Shown: positions 23,212 through 34,379 of the stretch, piece after piece
Layout of the letters: the number at the start of each line of letters is the position of its first letter
Position numbering within the stretch: the stretch's first letter is position 1
Origin: Deinococcus sp. QL22
GTDB taxonomy: Bacteria; Deinococcota; Deinococci; Deinococcales; Deinococcaceae
Reading direction: 5' to 3'
DNA: 64,000 bases
Assembly: GCF_023370075.1 (NCBI RefSeq)
Contig: NZ_CP097149.1
Span: 950,001-1,014,000, forward strand
The notes under the pieces: generated by a model
Seen by the model: only the letters and a program-made list of their open reading frames with translations
What the model was told of the DNA's origin: nothing
Database searches by the model: none
Program-made: the position numbers and the translations under genes

Positions 23212-23368
23212 TGCTTGGCAGGATACGCGCCCATGACACCAGAGGAAAGGGGGCCAGGAGCGCCGAGAGCCGAAGCAATGCTGGGCAGCCAGAGCCAAAA
23301 TACTGACTGGATGAATGCATTTTCTCATCCACCCAGTCAGTAAAAATTAGATTTGTGTTGCCCAGAGC

Positions 23369-23800
23369 TTACTTGCGCTTGCCGCCCTTGCTGCCTTTTG
23401 CCCTGCTGTTGCCCAATGCTTGGCCTTTTTCGTAGCTGGCCTGCATTTTCTTGCGGGTCTCTTCGGCCATCTTCTTAAAGTCAACAAGGCCCGATTCAAT
23501 CGCCTCTACGCTAGGCTTGATGTTGCCACCTTTGCGTGCTGCGGCCAAGTCACGGTTGGTCTGATCAAACCAAGCTTCGAAATCAGGCGTAATTTCAAAC
23601 AACATCTCTTTAGCGTCGCGCTGGTAGGTACCTTCCGCACCCCGGCGGCTAAATTGCTTGGGCATGGTAAAACGTTCGGGCATGTACGTGGCATCAAATT
23701 TGCCCTGACGTACAGCATCCCGGAAAAGCTTTACAAAGGAATCACTACGCTGTGGGTTGCTAAGCTCGTGAATCTGCTCGCTGAGTTTCTTGTAAGTCAT
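23369..23800 (-). CDS. Hypothetical basic protein
   Basis: 143 aa, not recognised. Start at 23800 has GGAGGATT ahead of it. The protein is mixed alpha in look, with many charged residues, and ends in a Lys/Gly-rich basic tail (NSRAKGSKGGKRK) suited to nucleic-acid contact. No catalytic motif seen. It stands between gmk and a long AT-richer spacer. Confidence 0.65.
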   Translation of the reverse strand: MTYKKLSEQIHELSNPQRSDSFVKLFRDAVRQGKFDATYMPERFTMPKQFSRRGAEGTYQRDAKEMLFEITPDFEAWFDQTNRDLAAARKGGNIKPSVEAIESGLVDFKKMAEETRKKMQASYEKGQALGNSRAKGSKGGKRK

Positions 23801-24484
23801 CTGAGTAATCCTCCGGAGATTCAGTATGAGTGATGGGACTAGACGTTGTAAACCCCCTTCTTGAGTATAGATGCACCTGGAGAGGCTACGCTTTTGCAAC
23901 AAAACCAGTAAATCTCCCTCTGAGCGCAGTTAAACCGTTGTATGAGAGTTTGATTTATTCTGTAGAGAAGTTGCGCGGTTTGATCGAAGTGCTGACACTG
24001 ATGCACCAAAGTCAACCCTAGAAATGCAGCTTGATTTGAGCAACTGAAAGCATTAAGCCCGTTCTGTAGGGCTAAAACTCCGACCAATCAACAGATGGCT
24101 TAATGTCGAATGGTTGTGAAGAGGCAATGAAATGAGTATTTATTGACGGCAAAGTAAGTTTTTTGCAAGATGCGCATAAAAAGAGTTGACTGCTCTTTCG
24201 GACTGATTAGACGAACAGAGTTATCGTATACCTAAAAACTGAACGGATTATTACGTGTTAATGGGCAGGTGGACAGCAATGGAACTGCTTCCAAAACCAT
24301 CATAGAAACTGTTTTCACCGCTCCCTGTGCTGACCAAAGGCGAGTGAGCATAGTTTCGCAAAATGCCCGAGGTACCGGGAGCCTCGCAAACCAAGGGGTG
24401 CAGGGCTACCGTATTCAGGAGCAGAGTGGATTGTAACTCTCTTTAATATCGCTTTTTAATCTCACTGTCGTGGAAAAAATTGCT
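23801..24484. other. AT-richer spacer with possible structured RNA
   Basis: 684 bp without a supported gene and clearly richer in A+T than the rest. Short overlapping frames at 23830-24087 read unlike any family I know. Around 24366-24405 the plus strand can fold: CGAGG and CCTCG pair, enclosed by GCCC/GGGC. It could be the 3' region of the Lrp-like transcript, a decayed mobile element, or an ncRNA; I cannot decide. Confidence 0.4.
24178..24198 (-). terminator. Small intrinsic terminator, minus strand
   Basis: On the minus strand AAAGAG-CAGTCAA-CTCTTT is followed by further T (five in all). It would end a transcript coming from the Lrp-like gene about 290 bp upstream. The stem is short and A/T-rich. 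Confidence 0.45.
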
Positions 24485-24778
24485 CTACTCTGTCCGGCCT
24501 TCATCTAAACCCACGCCGAAACCTTGATCCAGCAAATCCTCGCTGTAGGTGCGAAAGGCCAGCATGGTTTGCGTGCGCGTAATGCCGTCTACTTTCCTTA
24601 AATGTCCGGTCACCACGTCATCTAAGTCTTCGTAACGGCTCAGGCGTAGTACGGCCACGATGTCCCACTCTCCAGTCACCGAATACACCTCGCGCACGCT
24701 GGGCACGCTGGCGAGTGCCTCGGCGGTTTCCTGAATACGTTGCCGTTCGGCCTGTACCATCACGAGTGCGGTTACCAT
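24485..24778 (-). CDS. Stand-alone Lrp/AsnC ligand-binding domain
   Basis: 97 aa holding only the effector-binding (RAM) domain of Lrp/AsnC regulators, with VTALVMVQAERQRIQETAEAL and the core SVTGEWDIVAVLRL. No helix-turn-helix, so it probably senses an amino acid or pairs with a DNA-binding relative; other family members of this size are known. Start at 24778 (ATG) is where homology begins; an ATG six bases upstream is possible. Divergent from the siroheme-decarboxylase-like gene, 152 bp between starts. Confidence 0.85.
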   Translation of the reverse strand: MVTALVMVQAERQRIQETAEALASVPSVREVYSVTGEWDIVAVLRLSRYEDLDDVVTGHLRKVDGITRTQTMLAFRTYSEDLLDQGFGVGLDEGRTE

Positions 24779-24930
24779 GTCCATATTGTGCGCCCTGAAC
24801 CGCATTAATGGGTTCCGGAACCTGGCCGCCCTGCTCCGCCTTAAGCAGATGCCCACGCTTGGGACGGGGCCGCTCCCTTACCGCTCGTTCGGGGACGTTT
24901 TACCGCATGGGTCGGCGTATCTTGGGTCAT

Positions 24931-26016
<1,086 letters not shown>

Positions 26017-26039
26017 AGTTAACTTTCAACCACCACAGA

Positions 26040-26068
26040 GGGGCAACAGGTTTAACCGCCGTTGCCCC
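26040..26068. terminator. Hairpin after the AhbA/B-like gene
   Basis: GGGGCAAC pairs with GTTGCCCC around a 13-nt loop, 23 nt beyond the stop; followed by AATCTTG only. Plausible terminator with a weak tail. Confidence 0.6.
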
Positions 26069-26138
26069 AATCTTGAACTGGCCTTTAGCTTGTCTGAGTT
26101 CATCCACTCTAACGGCTGAGCTGGCGTCAGGCTGAGGC

Positions 26139-26414
26139 ATGCTCGCCTTTCACCCCCATCTGTTTGTGCGAATTCAGGAATTGACTGGCCCCCGTGCGCC
26201 CATGCCCCGCCCGCTGGACAGCGGATTCGCAGAAGACCGGCTGTACCGCGTGCTGGGCGTGTTCAATCCCAGTGAAACCAGCGACGCCTACTTTGTGCTG
26301 GCCAATGACCGCGACGAGATGTGGTTCATCTGCCAGCGTCATCTGCGGTTCGGGGCGTTGGTAGACACGTCTCAGCATCATCTGCCGTGGGTGACGCAGC
26401 AAGCCGCCGACTGA
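26139..26414 (+). CDS. Hypothetical protein, 91 aa
   Basis: Not recognised. It reads as a compact soluble domain with strands (RLYRVLGVFNPSETSDAYFVLANDRDEMWFI, quoted in two parts in spirit: YRVLGVFNP, YFVLANDRDEMWFI). Codon positions look protein-like, and it ends 12 nt before the convergent M23 peptidase gene. No ribosome site; CAGGCT lies 5 nt before the ATG, so it may be leaderless. Confidence 0.6.
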   Translation: MLAFHPHLFVRIQELTGPRAPMPRPLDSGFAEDRLYRVLGVFNPSETSDAYFVLANDRDEMWFICQRHLRFGALVDTSQHHLPWVTQQAAD

Positions 26415-26426
26415 GACAGACTTTGT

Positions 26427-26954
26427 TCAGCGTTTCTCCCACTCTCGCCGCAGCAGCGGATAAGGATTGATGGCCCCGCTCCCCGTATAGATGCCGTAAT
26501 GCAGATGCGGGGGCGTGCCTTTGGCATTGCCGCTGTCGCCGACATAACCGACCACCGCACCTTCTTCAATCCAGTCGCCCTCACGCAACTCGGCGTAGCG
26601 TTCCAGATGGGCGTAATAGTGCCGCTGCCCACCGGGGCCGAGAATCATCACGGTGCGCCCGCCGAGGCTATTTTCTCCCACATTGACCACGACGCCGCGA
26701 GTGGTGGCCACAATCGGCGTGTCACGGCGGGCGAAAATATCCACGCCCTCATGCCTGCGGCCCGCGCTGCGTGCGCCGCCCCAGGTATCTACAAACCGCT
26801 GACCGGGCAAAGGGTTCGGCAGACTGCGGGCGGCAGGCGCGGGGGCCGAGAGCAGCGCCGAATAGCGGCCAGCGTTTTTGAGGACAGGCCACAGCAGGTA
26901 GGCCAGCCCGCCCAGGACAGCCACAATCACGAGGAACGAGAGCAGACGGCGCAT
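26427..26954 (-). CDS. M23-family (LytM) metallopeptidase
   Basis: 175 aa with an N-terminal membrane helix ([19 protein letters not shown]) that anchors or exports it. Zinc ligands of the LytM fold: HEGVDIFA and HLHYGIY (the first His-x3-Asp, the last His-x-His). These enzymes cleave peptidoglycan cross-bridges or activate other cell-wall hydrolases. All ligands are present, so it is probably active. Single gene, convergent with the 91-aa gene. Confidence 0.88.
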   Translation of the reverse strand: MRRLLSFLVIVAVLGGLAYLLWPVLKNAGRYSALLSAPAPAARSLPNPLPGQRFVDTWGGARSAGRRHEGVDIFARRDTPIVATTRGVVVNVGENSLGGRTVMILGPGGQRHYYAHLERYAELREGDWIEEGAVVGYVGDSGNAKGTPPHLHYGIYTGSGAINPYPLLRREWEKR

Positions 26955-27048
26955 AGGCCTTCAGCATGGCGAGTGAATAGGAGTCAAGCGTCCCTCTAAA
27001 GTAGCCTCGCCTCAGTCCTGTCTGCATGGGGGCGGTAGACTACCCACG

Positions 27049-28413
27049 ATGACGATTGGCGCAGAAGGGAAGGCAGCCGCGCCTGGGATTCAGACGGGGA
27101 CAACACAACCGGGAACGACACAGCACAGCAGCGGGCCAAGGGTCTGGCTCTGGACGCTGGAGAACGGCCTGCAGGTGGCCTATGAGCGCCGGGCCGGGCC
27201 GGGCTTTGCACTCGATCTACGGATTCCGGTGGGCAGTGCACACGATCCGGTGGGGTTCGAGGGTTCGGCGGGCGTGCTGGAAGAATGGCTGTTCAAGGGG
27301 GCTGGGGGCCGCTCTGCCCGCGCCCTGCAGGACGCTTTCGATGACCTCGGCGTGCGCCGGGGCGGGGGCGTGGGGCCGGAAGCTACCCGTTACGGCGTCA
27401 GCGGCCTGAAGGCCGACCTGCCCGGTGCGCTTGCCCTGCTGGCCGATGTGCTACTGCGCCCCGACTTGCCCGATGCCGAACTGGCGGTCTTGCTGGACTT
27501 GGCCCGGCAGGATTTAGAGGGACTGGAAGACAGCCCGCCCGATCTACTGGCGGTGCAGGCCCGCTCCGTGGCTTTCGACGGCGCGGCAGCAGCTCCGTTC
27601 GCGGGCTTTGCCCACCCCGCCAGCGGGACGCCGGAAGGTCTAGCGACTATTTCGCCTGCCAGCTTGCGCGAGTTTTTGACCCGTTACGGCGGCAACGGCA
27701 GCGTGCTGGGGCTGGTGGCCGACGCTGACCCGGACGCGGTGCATGACCTGATGGCCCGCACTTTTGCCGACTGGCGCACAGGCCAAAATGACCTCGTGAC
27801 CGCCCGCTTCCTGCCCGGTCTGCGCTCGCATCTGCCCTTTGAAGACGGCGAGCAGACCCACATCAGCCTGAGTTCGCCGGGAATTGCGCCGCTGCATCCC
27901 CACTGGCTGCACTGGCAACTGGCGATTACAGCGCTGTCGGGCGGCAGTGCCAGCCGTCTGTTCCATGCGGTGCGCGAGGAACGCGGGCTGGCCTACTCGG
28001 TCAGTGCGTCGCCAGTGGTGCTGGGTGGGCAGGGCTTCCTGTCTACCTATGCCGGAAGCACGCCCGCCCGCGCCCCCGAAACGCTGGACGTGCTGATGGC
28101 GGAACTGGGCCGCCTGCCGCAAGGTCTGACCAACGCCGAATTCATACGGGCCAAAACGGGCCTGACCGCCAGCGTGGTCTTTGGAGCCGAAAGCCTGCGG
28201 GCGCGGGCCACCAGCCTCACGCGGGATGTGGCCGTGTTCGGGCGGATTCGCAGCGTGGCCGACCTGCGTGGGCAACTCGCCGCCCTGACGCTGGAGGATG
28301 TGAATGCCTTCCTGAGTGGCTACGATCCGGCGGGGCAAGCTACGACGGTGACGCTGGGGCCAGTGGCAGTTGAAGAAACCGAAGTCGCAGCGGCAGAGGT
28401 CAACCATGTCTGA
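27049..28413 (+). CDS. M16-family zinc-peptidase-like, inactive subunit
   Basis: 454 aa with the two-lobe pitrilysin/processing-peptidase fold: [13 protein letters not shown] in the N-lobe and the RERGLAYS-like segment [15 protein letters not shown] in the C-lobe. The zinc motif HxxEH is gone; its place reads [11 protein letters not shown], so no zinc can bind and it is a non-catalytic partner like alpha-subunits of mitochondrial peptidase. TAGACT is 7 nt before the ATG (leaderless). The stop TGA lies in the next gene's first codons (8-nt overlap), so the two are coupled and probably form a heterodimer. Confidence 0.9.
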   Translation: MTIGAEGKAAAPGIQTGTTQPGTTQHSSGPRVWLWTLENGLQVAYERRAGPGFALDLRIPVGSAHDPVGFEGSAGVLEEWLFKGAGGRSARALQDAFDDLGVRRGGGVGPEATRYGVSGLKADLPGALALLADVLLRPDLPDAELAVLLDLARQDLEGLEDSPPDLLAVQARSVAFDGAAAAPFAGFAHPASGTPEGLATISPASLREFLTRYGGNGSVLGLVADADPDAVHDLMARTFADWRTGQNDLVTARFLPGLRSHLPFEDGEQTHISLSSPGIAPLHPHWLHWQLAITALSGGSASRLFHAVREERGLAYSVSASPVVLGGQGFLSTYAGSTPARAPETLDVLMAELGRLPQGLTNAEFIRAKTGLTASVVFGAESLRARATSLTRDVAVFGRIRSVADLRGQLAALTLEDVNAFLSGYDPAGQATTVTLGPVAVEETEVAAAEVNHV

Positions 28414-29692
28414 ATCCCTTTCCGAAATTAAACTGCCTGAAACCCAACTGCATCATCTTCCGTCCGGCCTGACCTTACTTCTCGAACCTGACCCCGCCGC
28501 GCAAACGGTGGCTGCTGGCTACTTCGTCAACACGGGCGCACGTGATGAAACGCCCGCAGAAATGGGGGCCTCGCACTTTATCGAACACCTGATGTTCAAA
28601 GGTTCCGAGGCCCTGAGTGCGGCGCAACTGAATGAGCGGCTGGATGATCTGGGCGGCAACGCCAACGCCTTTACCAGCGAGGAAGCCACCGTGTACCACG
28701 CCGCCGCGCTGCCCGAATACACGCCCGCCCTGCTGGACACCCTGACCCAATTGATGCGCCCGGCCCTGCGCCAGAGCGATCTGGAATCCGAGCGCGGCGT
28801 GATTTTGGAAGAAATTGCCATGTACGCCGACCAGCCGCCCGTGCGCGTAATAGACGAGCTGCGGGCCGACTACTGGGGCAGGCACCCGCTGGGACAACCT
28901 GTATTGGGTACGGTGGAAACGGTGAGCGCCCTGACCCGTGACGCGCTGGCCCGCAACCACCGCGAGCGCTACGGCGCAAGTCAGGTGACACTGGCGGTGG
29001 TGGGCGCATTTGACCCGGCGGCAGTGCTGGCCTGGGCAGAGGCCGAACTGGGGGAGTGGCCCGCCGCGCCGCTGCCGACGCCCAGCCTTCCTTATCTGAC
29101 TCAGCCGGCTCCGGTTCATCCCGGTACAGTCCGTGTGGTACGCGATCCCAGCCTGACGCGGGTGCAGTTGGCCCTGAGCCTGCCGGGGCTGCCCACCACC
29201 CACCCGCTGCGGGAGGCCGCCGTGGTGCTGGCCGACCTGATCGGCGGAGAAAACGGGGCGCTGTATTGGGCGCTCTTGGATACCGGGCTAGCCGACGGCG
29301 CGGATTTGGCTCATCTGGAATACCGCGATATAGGCACCTTCGAGGGCGGGTTTTCCTGCGATCCAGACCGTGCCCAAACGGTGCTGGACGGCTTCCGCAC
29401 GGTGCTGGCCGGAGCCGAGGGGCTGATCACCGAAACCGCCGTGCGCCGTGCGTCCCGCAAAATGGCCGTCGGAACCTTGCTGCGGTCCGAAACGCCGCAT
29501 GGCCGCCTGTTTACGCTGGGGATGGAGCATCTGGCTCACGGCTATCCCAGCCCCACGTCTGAACTCGTAGACCGCTACACGCGCGTCACCGCCGACGATG
29601 TACGCGAAGTCCTGCGCCTGTGCCCCATCAACAATATTGCCGAGTTTCCGCCGACGGTGGTGGCTTTGGGGCCGATTGAAACGCTGAGCTAA
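28406..29692 (+). CDS. M16-family zinc peptidase, active subunit
   Basis: 428-aa partner of the preceding gene with the intact inverted zinc motif HFIEH and downstream Glu (EEATVYHA). It starts at ATG 28406, inside the previous stop region; a start 12 codons earlier is less likely. C-lobe shows [16 protein letters not shown] and the RxS-type substrate loop [10 protein letters not shown]. Soluble and cytoplasmic or exported without a clear signal. The pairing resembles bacterial YmxG-type pairs that degrade peptides. Confidence 0.93.
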   Translation: MSESLSEIKLPETQLHHLPSGLTLLLEPDPAAQTVAAGYFVNTGARDETPAEMGASHFIEHLMFKGSEALSAAQLNERLDDLGGNANAFTSEEATVYHAAALPEYTPALLDTLTQLMRPALRQSDLESERGVILEEIAMYADQPPVRVIDELRADYWGRHPLGQPVLGTVETVSALTRDALARNHRERYGASQVTLAVVGAFDPAAVLAWAEAELGEWPAAPLPTPSLPYLTQPAPVHPGTVRVVRDPSLTRVQLALSLPGLPTTHPLREAAVVLADLIGGENGALYWALLDTGLADGADLAHLEYRDIGTFEGGFSCDPDRAQTVLDGFRTVLAGAEGLITETAVRRASRKMAVGTLLRSETPHGRLFTLGMEHLAHGYPSPTSELVDRYTRVTADDVREVLRLCPINNIAEFPPTVVALGPIETLS

Positions 29693-29701
29693 GGCACTGG
29701 T

Positions 29702-30334
29702 TTAGGCTTTCCTGGCTTCTCCCAACCCCTCCAGAATCACCTCTATCACGCCGTCCAGCGTCAGAAGCCCGGTGTCGATCACTTTCGCGTCGGGCGCGGG
29801 GGCGCTCTGCACTTTGTCCTTGGCGTCCCGGCGAATCAGGGCGGCTTCTATGGCTGGAATGTCTTCGGGGCGCTCGCGAGCGCGGCGCTCGGCGCGGATT
29901 CGGGGACTGGCCGTCAGGTAAAACTTGGCCCCAGCATGAGGAAACACATTGGTGCCCATGTCCCGGCCCTCGGCCACGAAGGGTTCGGGCAGGGCACGGA
30001 GCTGAGCATCCACCCACGCCCGCAGTTCGGGCAGCACGGCCACCACACTCACGCCCGCATCCACGCGGGAAGAATGCAGGGCGTCGGTCAGTTCGCGCGT
30101 TCTGGCCCAGACGCGGTTGCCCTCAGCCAATGGCTCCAGCCGGGGCGCATGGGTGTTTAGCAGGATTAAGAGTGCAGGCGCGTCGTGCAAGTCCACGCCT
30201 GCCTCCAGGCCCAGCACAGTGGCGGCGCGGTACAGGAGGCCGCTGCTGACATACGGAATGCCCAGCGCCCGCGCTACCCCCGAAGACACACTCGATTTTC
30301 CACTGGCAGCGACGCCATCTATCGTTACGATCAC
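29702..30334 (-). CDS. cmk: Cytidylate kinase
   Basis: Phosphorylates CMP and dCMP to diphosphates. Walker A is [22 protein letters not shown] and the lid [11 protein letters not shown] follow the family order. The start at GTG 30334 gives [13 protein letters not shown], the usual opening, and TAGACT lies 7 nt ahead, so the nine-codon extension to the ATG at 30361 is rejected. 210 aa, short by about ten residues. Convergent with the M16 pair, stops only 9 bp apart. Confidence 0.95.
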   Translation of the reverse strand: MIVTIDGVAASGKSSVSSGVARALGIPYVSSGLLYRAATVLGLEAGVDLHDAPALLILLNTHAPRLEPLAEGNRVWARTRELTDALHSSRVDAGVSVVAVLPELRAWVDAQLRALPEPFVAEGRDMGTNVFPHAGAKFYLTASPRIRAERRARERPEDIPAIEAALIRRDAKDKVQSAPAPDAKVIDTGLLTLDGVIEVILEGLGEARKA

Positions 30335-30455
30335 GCCCCGCAGTCTAGCGTTATCTCCCATTACTTTGATTTCACACGGGCATAGGGGTCACGCCACTTC
30401 AGCTGTGAGCCTAAATCACCGTTTTGCCCTAGGGCCAACAGGTAGACTGCACCCG

Positions 30456-31247
30456 ATGAAACAGGCCGCCCTGCTGCTGACCCTTGCCCTGACCCTGACC
30501 GCGTGTCCCAAAAACGACACCGCCGCGACCACCACGCCGGAAGAAACGGCGACGGAAACGCCAGAAACGGAAACTCCGGCAACCACGCCTGAAACGGAGA
30601 CCCCGGCTGAAACCGCCGCCACGCCTGCCGTGACCAAAGCTGGCGCGGTGCCTGCGGGCTATACGCTCGTGCCGTTCCTGACCGACAAGCCCGTGCGCGA
30701 ATTCAAGACCGAACCCACCCTGAGCCTGCAAGACGGCAAAAACTACTTTGCCCTGATAGACACCAACCGGGGTCAGGTACTGGCCGATCTGTACGAGGCC
30801 GAAACGCCCGTGACGGTCAACAACTTCGTGTTCCTGGCGCGCAACCACTACTTCGACGGCATCCGTTTTCACCGCGTCATGGACGGCTTTATGGCGCAGT
30901 CGGGCGACCCCCAGAGTACCGACCTCGCCAAAAAAGAGCAGTGGGGCACGGGCGGCCCCGGTTACAGCTTCGCCGACGAGTTCCGCACCGCGCTCACCTT
31001 CGACGCTGCCGGACTGTTGGCGATGGCGAATAGCGGCCCTGCTACCAACGGGAGCCAGTTTTTCATTACCTTCGCGCCCACCGAAAACCTGAACGGCAAG
31101 CACACCATCTTCGGCAAAGTGGTCACGGGCGACGACGTATTGCCCAAGCTGACCCGCACCAGCGACAGCAGCACCGGGCAGGAAACGCCTATTGCCGACG
31201 CCGTGGCCGATGAAATCCTGTCAGTACGGATTTTGACGAAGAACTAG
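30456..31247 (+). CDS. Lipoprotein cyclophilin-type peptidylprolyl isomerase
   Basis: 263 aa. Residues 1-18 are a signal peptide ending in the lipobox LTAC, so a lipid is attached to the Cys. A Thr/Glu/Pro-rich linker (about 20-60, TPETETP-like repeats) leads to the cyclophilin domain with [28 protein letters not shown] and [10 protein letters not shown]. Catalytic Arg, Phe, Gln, Phe and His positions are kept, so it is active. It folds exported proteins at the cell surface. TAGACT stands 7 nt before the ATG, so leaderless. Confidence 0.92.
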   Translation: MKQAALLLTLALTLTACPKNDTAATTTPEETATETPETETPATTPETETPAETAATPAVTKAGAVPAGYTLVPFLTDKPVREFKTEPTLSLQDGKNYFALIDTNRGQVLADLYEAETPVTVNNFVFLARNHYFDGIRFHRVMDGFMAQSGDPQSTDLAKKEQWGTGGPGYSFADEFRTALTFDAAGLLAMANSGPATNGSQFFITFAPTENLNGKHTIFGKVVTGDDVLPKLTRTSDSSTGQETPIADAVADEILSVRILTKN

Positions 31248-31409
31248 GGAGTGTGGTTGGTGGAACGTGGTGTAGGTTCTGGCCTACGCTCCACGATCCG
31301 TCTTTTGATTTTTCCATCCCCAACAAGAAGTGGATCGCGGTTTGAAGGGTGTTCCCTCCATTCCACAATCCACGTTCCTGTCTATTCCGTTTTCCAGCCT
31401 GCTAGAACG

Positions 31410-32723
31410 TTACCGCTCTCCCGGCTGATCGTCGTCGAAGTACTCGAAGCGGAAGGTGCCGATTTCTACGGTATCGCCCTCGCGTGCGCCTGCCCGCTTT
31501 AGCGCCCGGTAGAGGCCCTGACGCTTGAACAGGTTTGAAAGGTACTCGGCGGCGTCGTCGAGGTGGCGGGCAAAGCGGGTAATCTTCTCGGCAAAGCCGC
31601 CGCCACGCACTTCCCACACGCGCTCGAATTCGCCGCCGGGTTTGGTCGGCTCGTCTTCGCGGAACACGACGGTCAGGGCTTCTTCGCGCAGGTCTTCAAT
31701 CTCAATTTCCAGCGCGTTTTGCTGTGCCCACAGTTCGCGGTCAGGCAGCATGGCAAACACGTTGTCGCGCAGTTCGGTCAGGCCAATTTTCTCTTTGGCA
31801 CTAACATGCAAAATGGGCAGGCCGAAGTCGAGCAGTTCGTCTTCCACCATCTGGGCAATGTCTTCTTCGACCAGTTCCACTTTGTTCAGCGCGATGAGGG
31901 CCACATTGCCCAACAAACTCGGATCGTAGCTGCGGAGCTCGGATTGCAGGCTCCGCATTTCCTCTACGGGGCTGCGGGTCACGTCCAGCACGTACACCAG
32001 CAGGCGAGTGCGGCTGATATGGCGCAGGAATTCCAGCCCCAGCCCTTTGCCCTCGCTGGCTCCCTCGATGATGCCGGGGATGTCGGCCAGCGTAAAACGG
32101 TCATCGGTATCTACGCGGTCTACGACACCCAAAATCGGGGAAAGGGTCGTAAAAGGATACGCGGCGATGGCCGGATTGGCCCGCGACATGGCGGCCAGCA
32201 AGCTTGATTTGCCCGCATTGGGGTAGCCCACCAGACCGACATCGGCAATCAGGCGCAGTTCCAGGCGCACACGCCGCTTTTCGCCGGGCGTTCCCAACTC
32301 GGCAAAGCGGGGAGCCTGCCGGGTGCTGCTGGCAAAGGTGGAGTTGCCGCGCCCGCCGAAGCCGCCGCGTGCAATGACTTTCTCCTGACCCACGCGCACC
32401 AGATCGGCAATCACGCGCCCGCTGTCGTCATCGAAGGCGGTGGTGCCCACCGGAACTTCAATGTAAATGTCTTCGCCGTCTGCACCCTGCCGGAGTCGGC
32501 CTTCGCCGTATGCGCCGTTGGGAGCCTTAAATTTGCGCTTACCCACCAGCCGTTCCAGACTTTCGACGCCCTCGATGGCCCGCAAAATAATGCTGCCGCC
32601 GCGTCCGCCGTGCCCACCGTCGGGGCCGCCCTTTTCCATAAATTTTGCCCGGTGAAAACTCATAGAGCCGTCGCCGCCATTTCCGGCAGCTGCCTCAATA
32701 TTTAAAACATCACGAAATGCCAT
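31410..32723 (-). CDS. obgE: GTPase Obg
   Basis: Essential GTPase that helps large-subunit assembly and responds to nucleotide levels. 437 aa: glycine-rich Obg fold (1-158; [22 protein letters not shown] quoted in part), G domain with [13 protein letters not shown] (G1) and DIPGIIEG (G3), NKVE (G4), and an OCT domain at the C-terminus. Gene order on this strand is rplU-rpmA-(258 bp)-obgE, the common ribosomal-GTPase grouping. AGAGGT lies before the ATG. A repeat lies in the gap upstream. Confidence 0.97.
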   Translation of the reverse strand: MAFRDVLNIEAAAGNGGDGSMSFHRAKFMEKGGPDGGHGGRGGSIILRAIEGVESLERLVGKRKFKAPNGAYGEGRLRQGADGEDIYIEVPVGTTAFDDDSGRVIADLVRVGQEKVIARGGFGGRGNSTFASSTRQAPRFAELGTPGEKRRVRLELRLIADVGLVGYPNAGKSSLLAAMSRANPAIAAYPFTTLSPILGVVDRVDTDDRFTLADIPGIIEGASEGKGLGLEFLRHISRTRLLVYVLDVTRSPVEEMRSLQSELRSYDPSLLGNVALIALNKVELVEEDIAQMVEDELLDFGLPILHVSAKEKIGLTELRDNVFAMLPDRELWAQQNALEIEIEDLREEALTVVFREDEPTKPGGEFERVWEVRGGGFAEKITRFARHLDDAAEYLSNLFKRQGLYRALKRAGAREGDTVEIGTFRFEYFDDDQPGER

Positions 32724-32752
32724 ATGTACCTCTGGTTGATGCTGAAAAAGAT

Positions 32753-32893
32753 GGTCTAAGTGTCAAAGGGTCTGAGAGTCTAAGGAAAGGCGGGAGGAGA
32801 GGTGTGCTTAGTCTCTTAGACGCTTTTCTACGGCTGCAAGAAAATCCGAGCCTCCCCACAAAAGCTGTTCTTAGACCCTCGACTCTTAGACGC
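32753..32893. repeat. TCTAAG-rich inverted intergenic repeat, copy 1
   Basis: Left part GGTCTAAGTGTCAAAGGG-TCTGAG-AGTCTAAGG; right part has TTAGTCTCTTAGACGC and TTAGACCCTCGACTCTTAGACGCC, in opposite orientation. The arms are related to those at 48646-48790 and to bits at 36953, 40803 and 41659. The arms are diverged, so pairing in RNA or DNA is partial. Confidence 0.65.
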
Positions 32894-32933
32894 CCCTCTT
32901 CAATACCGCTGATTAACCTGTAATCCAAACAAA

Positions 32934-32965
32934 GCACGCCCTGCCACCTGTGCGGCAAGGCGTGC
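32934..32965 (-). terminator. Terminator after rpmA
   Basis: On the minus strand GCACGCCTTGCC pairs with GGCAGGGCGTGC around GCACAGGT with one mismatch, then TTTGTTTGG. It ends the rplU-rpmA transcript 17 nt after the rpmA stop. Confidence 0.8.
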
Positions 32966-32981
32966 GTGTTCGTGCCTGATC

Positions 32982-33257
32982 TCAGTCGGCAGCGAGTTCG
33001 GTGGCGGCGACTTCGATGGAGATGAAGCGGCCCGTCGCGCCCTTGTTGGTGAACACGACTTTGCCGTGCTGGAGGGCAAACAGTGTGTGGTCGCGGCCCA
33101 TGCCCACGTTGGGGCCAGCCTTGAACTTGGTGCCGCGCTGACGCACGAGGATGTTTCCGGCCAAGACCTGCTCGCCGCCAAACTTCTTGACGCCGAGGTA
33201 CTTGGGCTGGCTGTCACGACCGTTCTTGGAAGAACCTACACCTTTCTTATGTGCCAT
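32982..33257 (-). CDS. rpmA: 50S ribosomal protein L27
   Basis: 91-aa large-subunit protein whose N-terminus reaches the peptidyl transferase centre. Opens [19 protein letters not shown] and has [19 protein letters not shown]. The N-terminus starts directly after Met-Ala with no cleavable extension. Starts 12 nt after rplU in the same operon. Confidence 0.98.
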   Translation of the reverse strand: MAHKKGVGSSKNGRDSQPKYLGVKKFGGEQVLAGNILVRQRGTKFKAGPNVGMGRDHTLFALQHGKVVFTNKGATGRFISIEVAATELAAD

Positions 33258-33268
33258 TTCAGTTCACC

Positions 33269-33571
33269 TTACCCTTTGATGCCCAGAATTTTGATGGCCG
33301 TAAAGCCCTGACGGTGGCCCGTACGCTTGCGGTACTGCACGCCGCTCTTGTACTTACGGACGTAGATTTTGTCGCCGCGTCCGTGCGCCATAACTTCAGC
33401 CTGCACCGTAAAGTTGCTCACGGCGTCGCCGAACAGGGCATTCTCGCCGCCCACGAAGAGGGGCTTCAGATCCATCTTGTCGCCCGCATCGGCCTTCAGG
33501 TTCTCAACGCGCAAGACGTCGCCTTCCTGCACGCGGTACTGCTTGCCGCCCGTTTGAATAATTGCAAACAT
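33269..33571 (-). CDS. rplU: 50S ribosomal protein L21
   Basis: 100-aa large-subunit protein, [23 protein letters not shown] 33571 has AGGAGGAACGA before it; 20 further codons upstream are open but not family sequence. The C-terminal [16 protein letters not shown] is typical. First gene of the rplU-rpmA pair, upstream of obgE. Confidence 0.98.
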   Translation of the reverse strand: MFAIIQTGGKQYRVQEGDVLRVENLKADAGDKMDLKPLFVGGENALFGDAVSNFTVQAEVMAHGRGDKIYVRKYKSGVQYRKRTGHRQGFTAIKILGIKG

Positions 33572-33984
33572 CGGTCGTTCCTCCTGCTGTCCCCGCCCCG
33601 GAACGCTGCCGGGCGGGTGCTGCCCACCCACGCATCTAGGCGCGGGTCACCAAGCAAAGACTTTAACACATATCGGGGCGGCCTGCCAGAACCATGCAAA
33701 CATCCCCGAACCGGACTGGAGGCCGGAACGGGTGGCAAACATCGGGAGCAACACGGTTTATGTACAAAAACCTTCCCTGCACGCGGCAGGGCCAACCCGC
33801 ACGGGCTGGATGTTGGATGATGGTTGCAGTGTCCGTTCCTGAACGTGTCCTCGCGGTACACGACGGCTCGCGTGATGCGAGTCATATTGCTGTGGCCTCC
33901 GGCGCGGCACACCTGAAGGCGGCCACGACTACCCACCAGCATAGCAGACGCAACTCTGAACCTCCAGACCGCGTATCTGTGGGC
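33572..33984. other. Divergent control region upstream of rplU
   Basis: 413 bp between the divergent rplU and YkvA-like starts. On the minus strand GTGTTAAAGTCTTTGC at about 33652-33667 looks like a -10 region for rplU. The first 290 bp after 33694 are open on the plus strand but read as low-support protein sequence, and I treat them as non-coding. No riboswitch recognised. Confidence 0.45.
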
Positions 33985-34347
33985 GTGATTGCCCGCATTC
34001 GTCCCATCTGGCGTGACGCCCTGGCCCTGCTGTTTTCTCTGGGTGACCGCCGCACGCCACTGCCCGCCAAAGCTGCTGCGTTGGTCGCCATTATTTACGC
34101 TGTCAGCCCGCTAGATCTGCTGCCCGACCTGACGCCTTTGCTGGGATTTGGCGATGATCTGGTCATCGTGCCCACGATTCTGGCTTTGGCCGCCCGCAGC
34201 CTGCCCGCCCCGGTTCTGCTGGATGCCCGTGCCCGCAGCGCCGGAATGCAGCGCCGCCTGCCCTGGCTGCTGCCCGTGCTGGGTGTGGCCTTGGTGATAG
34301 GGCTGGGGCTCCTGGTGTGGGGCTTGGTACGGAGTTTGGGTGGATGA
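33985..34347 (+). CDS. YkvA-family (DUF1232) membrane protein
   Basis: About 120 aa with the family core LPAKAAALVAIIYAVSPLDLLPD and GFGDDLVIVPTILAL, quoted in pieces, plus a C-terminal helix (LPVLGVALVIGLGLLVWGLV). Function of the family is unknown. The open frame continues 97 codons upstream; homology appears to begin near IARIRPIWRDAL, so a GTG at 33985 or 33979 is chosen without a strong ribosome site. The start is the least certain part. Confidence 0.65.
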   Translation: MIARIRPIWRDALALLFSLGDRRTPLPAKAAALVAIIYAVSPLDLLPDLTPLLGFGDDLVIVPTILALAARSLPAPVLLDARARSAGMQRRLPWLLPVLGVALVIGLGLLVWGLVRSLGG

Positions 34348-34379
34348 CGGGTCAATAAAAGTTTGGGATTGTGCAGGCC

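Noticed and set aside
23830..24087. Overlapping 63- and 82-codon ORFs on both strands
   Set aside because: Neither has a ribosome site or recognisable domain; AT-rich composition makes chance ORFs likely.
24300..24430. Cyclic-di-GMP or guanidine riboswitch
   Set aside because: Some bits (GCAAAACC-like, CCGGGAG) recall known motifs, but the conserved cores are not in the right order, so I only call it a possible fold.
33694..33984. Long N-terminus of the YkvA-like gene
   Set aside because: The residues are a mix of Arg, Ser and Pro without family likeness; the spacer is also the rplU control region.
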